Assembly: GCF_000313135.1 (NCBI RefSeq)
Contig: NW_004457442.1
Coordinates: 350,736 to 414,735 of the forward strand
Origin: Acanthamoeba castellanii str. Neff
Lineage: Eukaryota; Discosea; Longamoebia; Acanthamoebidae
Direction: 5' to 3'
DNA length: 64,000 bases
The notes below the pieces were generated by a model, which saw only the letters and a list, made by a program, of their open reading frames with translations, searched no databases and was not told the DNA's origin. Made by a program: the position numbers and the translations under genes. Shown piece by piece: positions 60,548-64,000 of this stretch. Positions within the stretch are counted from its first letter, which is position 1. Every line of letters begins with the position of its first letter.

Positions 60548-62010
60548 TTATTCGTCGATGATGACGAACTCGGTGGGTGGTGGCGGGCTGGCCAGCTTCA
60601 TGGCCGACCGGGCCAGGGACACGGGCATGCCCGCCGCGTGCATGATCTCCCGCCACTGGGTGCGCGTCAAGCTCTGCAGCTGGTGCGCCGTGTACACCCC
60701 GCGGCCAGCCAGCTCGCTCAACAGCGGCTGCAGCGCTGCGGCGGGTATCTCCTCTTTCCTGTTCGTCATCAGGCCACCGTCAGCACACGCACCACCGCAC
60801 ACTTACCACCGCACACGACGCGCGCAAGGGGTAGTGGTACCGGGCGAGCCGGCACACGAAGCTGGTGAATGTGCTGGGCGCGTCCAGTTGTTCGTGTTTG
60901 ATATGACCGCTGCTTTGTGGCTCCTCTTCCTCACGCGAACCGTCCCGCGCTCCTAGGAGAGGAGAAGGTCAGCGCCAGGTTCTCTATGAAGTGCGCGTGT
61001 GCGGCGTGTGCGGTACGGGTTGGAGCTCGCTACCTCGTGACCTGATGTGGCCTCGGATGATGTCGAAGAACCGGCGGGTGCGGTAGTGAAGCTTGAGCTC
61101 GACCAGGAGCCGACCGCGCAGGAGGGCGCAGACCACCCACCGGCGGTTGGTCCGATAGGGCGTGCCCACGGTCACCGCGCGATCGACAAAGGCCGACTTC
61201 TTCTCCGGGTCCACGCTGTGCTGGACGAACGTGGCCGGGTCCTGGCTGTAGGGGCTGCGGCAGCCCCTCATCTTTCGCGGAGCCGCCTCCCACGCGCGCA
61301 GTATGATGGTGCCGACGCTTCCATCGCTGTCGGTGCGGCTGCTGCTACTACTGGCGGTCGTGGTGTCGGACTCAGCCGACGACGGGTCTGCAAACTGGGC
61401 CTTCTGCAGCTTGAAGGGCTGGACGTGGGCGTTGAGCGACCCCTGCTGCTCGCACCAGAAGCCGTGGTCCGTCCTCGGCGTCGCGTCCTTCAGTTCCCCT
61501 GTGCGTTGTGTCGTGGTGTGTGTCGTGTGTCGTGTGTCGTGTGTCGTGTGTCGTGGTGTGTCGTGAGTGCGCATTCGGCTGGGTGAGTGGGGCGAGGAGG
61601 TCGTACAGCGGCAGGCCTGCTGGCCGTCGACGAAGACCTTGCTGACGGCGGGGTAGTTGGGCAAGCTGAAGGCATGGCGCACCGAGAACTCAACGTCCTC
61701 CTCGTCTGGCACTTCTACATACCATCCGGCGGGGGTGGGCAGCTGCATCAATCAGATGCAGATCTCATCAATCCTACAAATCAATCAGTTGCCATGCGTC
61801 GACGGCTGCGCGGGAGATGTAGATGCAGTCGCACATCCTGCCGTTGATTAACACCTCAAGGGTCGCTTGTGCTTCCTCTCCCAGGCCATCGACAGCAAGC
61901 GAGGGAAGTGGAGGGTTTCGGTGGGGCACCGTGGCCCTCGTTAGCTCGTTGTCCTCCCCGTCGTGCACCATAAACGCCACCCCTTTGTTGGCATGCACAA
62001 TCTCTTCCAT
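60548..62010 (-). CDS. copy D of clustered gene family
   Basis: Start 62010 (MEEIVHANKGVAFMVHDGED). Exon 1 has HRNPPLP and CDCIYISRAAVDAW. Exon 2 has LPTPAGWYVEVPDEEDVEFS and KVFVDGQQA. Exon 3 has WCEQQGSLNAHVQPFKLQKA, a Ser-rich loop, GSVGTIILRAWEAAPRK, then VELKLHYRTRRFFDIIRGHI. The linker holds IKHE (60891-60902), again a psi-K-x-E match at the position shared by copies B and C. It then has SFVCRLAR and the C-terminal domain LQPLLSELAGRGVYTAHQLQ to EFVIIDE, stop 60548-60550. Intron 2 contains a GTGTC repeat (61500-61562). Function unknown. Confidence 0.78.
61500..61562. repeat. GTGTC-type simple repeat in intron of copy D
   Basis: Repeated TGTGTCG units fill the intron between the VDG exon and the WCEQQ exon. 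Confidence 0.85.
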
Positions 62011-62107
62011 CTCCCTCTCCCGCTCTATTGATTACAGAAAAATAAATAATATTGTTGCTTTTCGTGTAGAGCCTCCTCGAGATGTTGTGTTGTTTGATTT
62101 GTTTGTG

Positions 62108-62757
62108 TTAGACCTCGAGGCCCTGTTCAACAAGCAGCTCCTCCAGCCGCTTGGGCGAGATGTTGATGTTGCCGATGTGCTGGAACAGCGCCGTCTCGTC
62201 CATGTCCTGCCCACGCCAAGACAAGAAGAGCACAACGTCAGAGATAAAGAGGGGCCAAGGTAGTTGTAGTTGTAGTTTCGTACCTGCGGCAGGTGGGTGA
62301 GGAGCTGCAGGCACTCGTCAAAGGTGCCGTTCTCGAGCTGAGGGGCAAGATAGGAGAGGACCCCAGCGATCGTGGAGTAGAGGAAGATGTCGCCGCGCAG
62401 GAAGTAGTTGTCCCACACTCGCGTCGCAATGTCCAGCGGCAGTGCCTAACGAAGAGCAACACACACGACACACGACACACGACACACAACATGGCACGCG
62501 ACACACACGACAGAGCGAGGATTAGTGACAGCTAAGAAACAGTAAGTGGTGGCGGAGGTGTTCGTCAAACAACATACTTTACAGAAGAGGGTGAGGATCC
62601 AGTCCATTATGTACAGATCGGTGGAGATGTCCAGGCTGCGGAGGTGGTTGTGAACTCGCGGAATGTGGTCGGCCATGATCGCGTCCAGCACGCGCACGTA
62701 CTTGCTGATGTGCGTCATATCCATCCGATAGAAGCACACCTGCGCGCCATGTGTGTG

Positions 62758-62831
<74 letters not shown>

Positions 62832-63878
62832 TTCGTCAGGACTCAGTGATGGCTTGAATGAGAGCAAGACGTGTACCAGTATAGGAGAGTTGAGCAGGTT
62901 GGCGAGGCAGCAGAAGGCCGGAAAGGTGTCCATGTAGAGGAGCATCACCGCGGCCAGGTAGGACATGCCCTGCACGTAGCCGATGTCGGGCCGGTAGCAC
63001 ACGTAGGCCTCCAGCACCTGGCCCAGCGGGCCGTGCGAGGGACCGCCGACTTGGAAGAAGCTGAGGCAGGGGAAGGTGCGGGGCAGGTCGAGCGGGATGA
63101 GGCTCACGGTGTTCTCCTTGCCTATCACCCAAATGCTGTCGTCTTCCTGATCGCAATCTGTAGGTGTCATCGACGTTGTGTGTGTCGTGTTGTGTGTGTG
63201 TGTGTGTGTGCGTGTGTTGTGTGCGTGTGTGTTAGACACAAGAAAGATAAATCGTCGATCGGCCGATCGGCCGATCGTACCACAACAAACGCACCTGCGT
63301 CTGTTTGTGCCCCCGGGCCTTCGAGCTCGCTACTCGGCGTCGGCTCGTCGCCAGCGCCGCTTTCACACGATTCGTCCTCCTCTCCCTCCTCGTCTTCGTT
63401 CCCCTCCTTGCCCTGGCCCTTGACCACGGTGTCGCCTTTTGGGTGGATTGAGGGAAGGGGGGGGGTAAACACAAACAACCGCCTCACATGTGAGCTGCTG
63501 CGCCCACAAGCGCGCTCTCGGGGGGGGGGGAGTCCACGGCGGTGTACCGTATTTCTGTTTGAAGGCCTTGAGGAAGGCCTCGTCCTGCTCCTTTCGCTTT
63601 CGCTTCTCCTCCTCCTTGGCTCGCTGGCTCTTGGTCTCCAAAATCTGAAACAGCTCTGTGCGAGGCGTGTGCGTGTGCGTCTCAGGTGGTCAGATGAGGC
63701 CAGGCAAGAGGAAACACTAATAATAATAACAATAACAATAATAATGCGATCGTAAAAAGGCGAGGACTTGCCTGCGGTGATCTGGAGGTTGTTGGACAGT
63801 TCAAGCATCCACACTTGGCCGCGCACGGATGGAGGAACGCCCTGCCACACCAAATCCGATATCCGCCTCGTCCCCTTT
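62108..63878 (-). CDS. TBC-domain Rab GTPase-activating protein (5' exons outside window)
   Basis: 3' part of a multi-exon gene. The earliest exon visible (from about 63878) has KGTRRISDLVWQGVPPSVRG then QVWMLELSNNLQIT, the start of a TBC domain like that of TBC1D12/14. A charged helix (KSQRAKEEEKRKRKEQDEAF) and an acidic loop follow. The catalytic fingers are both present: the arginine finger IPLDLPRTFP near 63085 and the glutamine finger YVQGMSYLA near 62970. Further on are FYRMDMTHISKYVRVLDAIM, DLYIMDWILTLFCKALPLDI and RVWDNYFLRGDIFLYSTIAG. It ends EELLVEQGLEV with TAA at 62108-62110. It should speed GTP hydrolysis on a Rab. Introns hold long TG and CA runs. Confidence 0.92.
62751..62830. 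repeat. (TG)n microsatellite in TBC intron
   Basis: About 75 bases of almost pure TG, the longest perfect dinucleotide run in the window. Confidence 0.95.
63256..63277. repeat. 22-base perfect palindrome in TBC intron
   Basis: Built from GATCGGCC units. The 22 bases at 63256-63277 equal their own reverse complement. Confidence 0.85.
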
Positions 63879-63922
63879 CTGATTGAGGTCACGCACACGA
63901 CACTTGTTAGCATTTTGCTCTT

Positions 63923-63940
63923 CACACACACACACGCACG

Positions 63941-63996
<56 letters not shown>
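63923..63996. repeat. (CA)n microsatellite at right edge
   Basis: CA run with CGCACG interruptions just upstream (in gene sense) of the first visible TBC exon. Confidence 0.9.
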
Positions 63997-63997
<1 letters not shown>

Positions 63998-64000
63998 CAC

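Noticed and set aside
62751..62830. TG and CA arrays considered as telomere or CRISPR-like repeats
   Set aside because: They are simple dinucleotide runs without spacers or telomeric units and lie inside introns.

Overview
The window reads as nuclear DNA of a free-living amoeba, most likely Acanthamoeba. It is GC- and CpG-rich and tightly packed. Most genes are cut by many short GT-AG introns, often filled with (TG)n, (CA)n or (GTCGT)n runs. Proteins are typical of Amoebozoa: a Dictyostelium-type STAT, a copine with a low-complexity tail, an LRR-PP2C phosphatase and a Golgi pH regulator. A lone 5S rRNA gene looks like the Acanthamoeba 5S as I remember it. The species call is inference; no search was run.

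Layout. 1-5.5 kb: LRR-PP2C phosphatase (minus, runs off the left edge) and a small unknown gene. 5.8-10.9 kb: copine with a Gly/Gln/Pro-rich tail, broken by a 418-base gap. 11.3-15.1 kb: SKP1, an unknown protein, alpha-SNAP. 15.8-20.8 kb: full-length ATP-citrate lyase. 21.2 kb: 5S rRNA. 21.4-25.6 kb: XPD helicase. 25.8-28 kb: coproporphyrinogen III oxidase and ribosomal protein eL15. 28.1-34.2 kb: Golgi pH regulator, Rab GDI, a 2-oxodicarboxylate-type mitochondrial carrier. 34.7-36.3 kb: inositol-3-phosphate synthase. 36.3-38.1 kb: sparse, with a possible decayed small-GTPase fragment and an orphan low-complexity reading frame. 38.2-47.5 kb: cytochrome b5-like protein, PP4 regulatory subunit 2, ER Hsp90 (ends HDEL), mitochondrial Hsp70, mitochondrial ribosomal uL15. 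47.9-53.4 kb: armadillo-repeat protein and STAT. 53.7-62.0 kb: accessory cluster. 62.1 kb to the end: TBC-domain Rab GAP.

Most genes are housekeeping. Several belong to related processes: vesicle traffic (alpha-SNAP, GDI, TBC, GPHR), protein folding (Hsp90, Hsp70), acetyl-CoA and dicarboxylate metabolism (ACLY, carrier), and ubiquitin ligation (SKP1 plus an F-box protein).

The least explained region is 53.7-62.0 kb. It holds four copies (A-D) of a protein family I cannot name firmly. Three copies are open. Each of these has a four-residue I-K-x-E sumoylation-type motif in an otherwise divergent linker, and copy B also has a SUMO-interaction-like motif and a basic patch. Copy A is dead: it has lost its first exon, carries an in-frame stop, and has no CpG for 731 bases. 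Where it aligns with copy B, the CpGs of B are TpG or CpA in A, the footprint of 5-methylcytosine deamination confined to one duplicated copy. A C1-C1-TPR-F-box gene lies between copies A and B, and a perfect 19-bp inverted repeat sits at the middle of the divergent promoter it shares with copy B.
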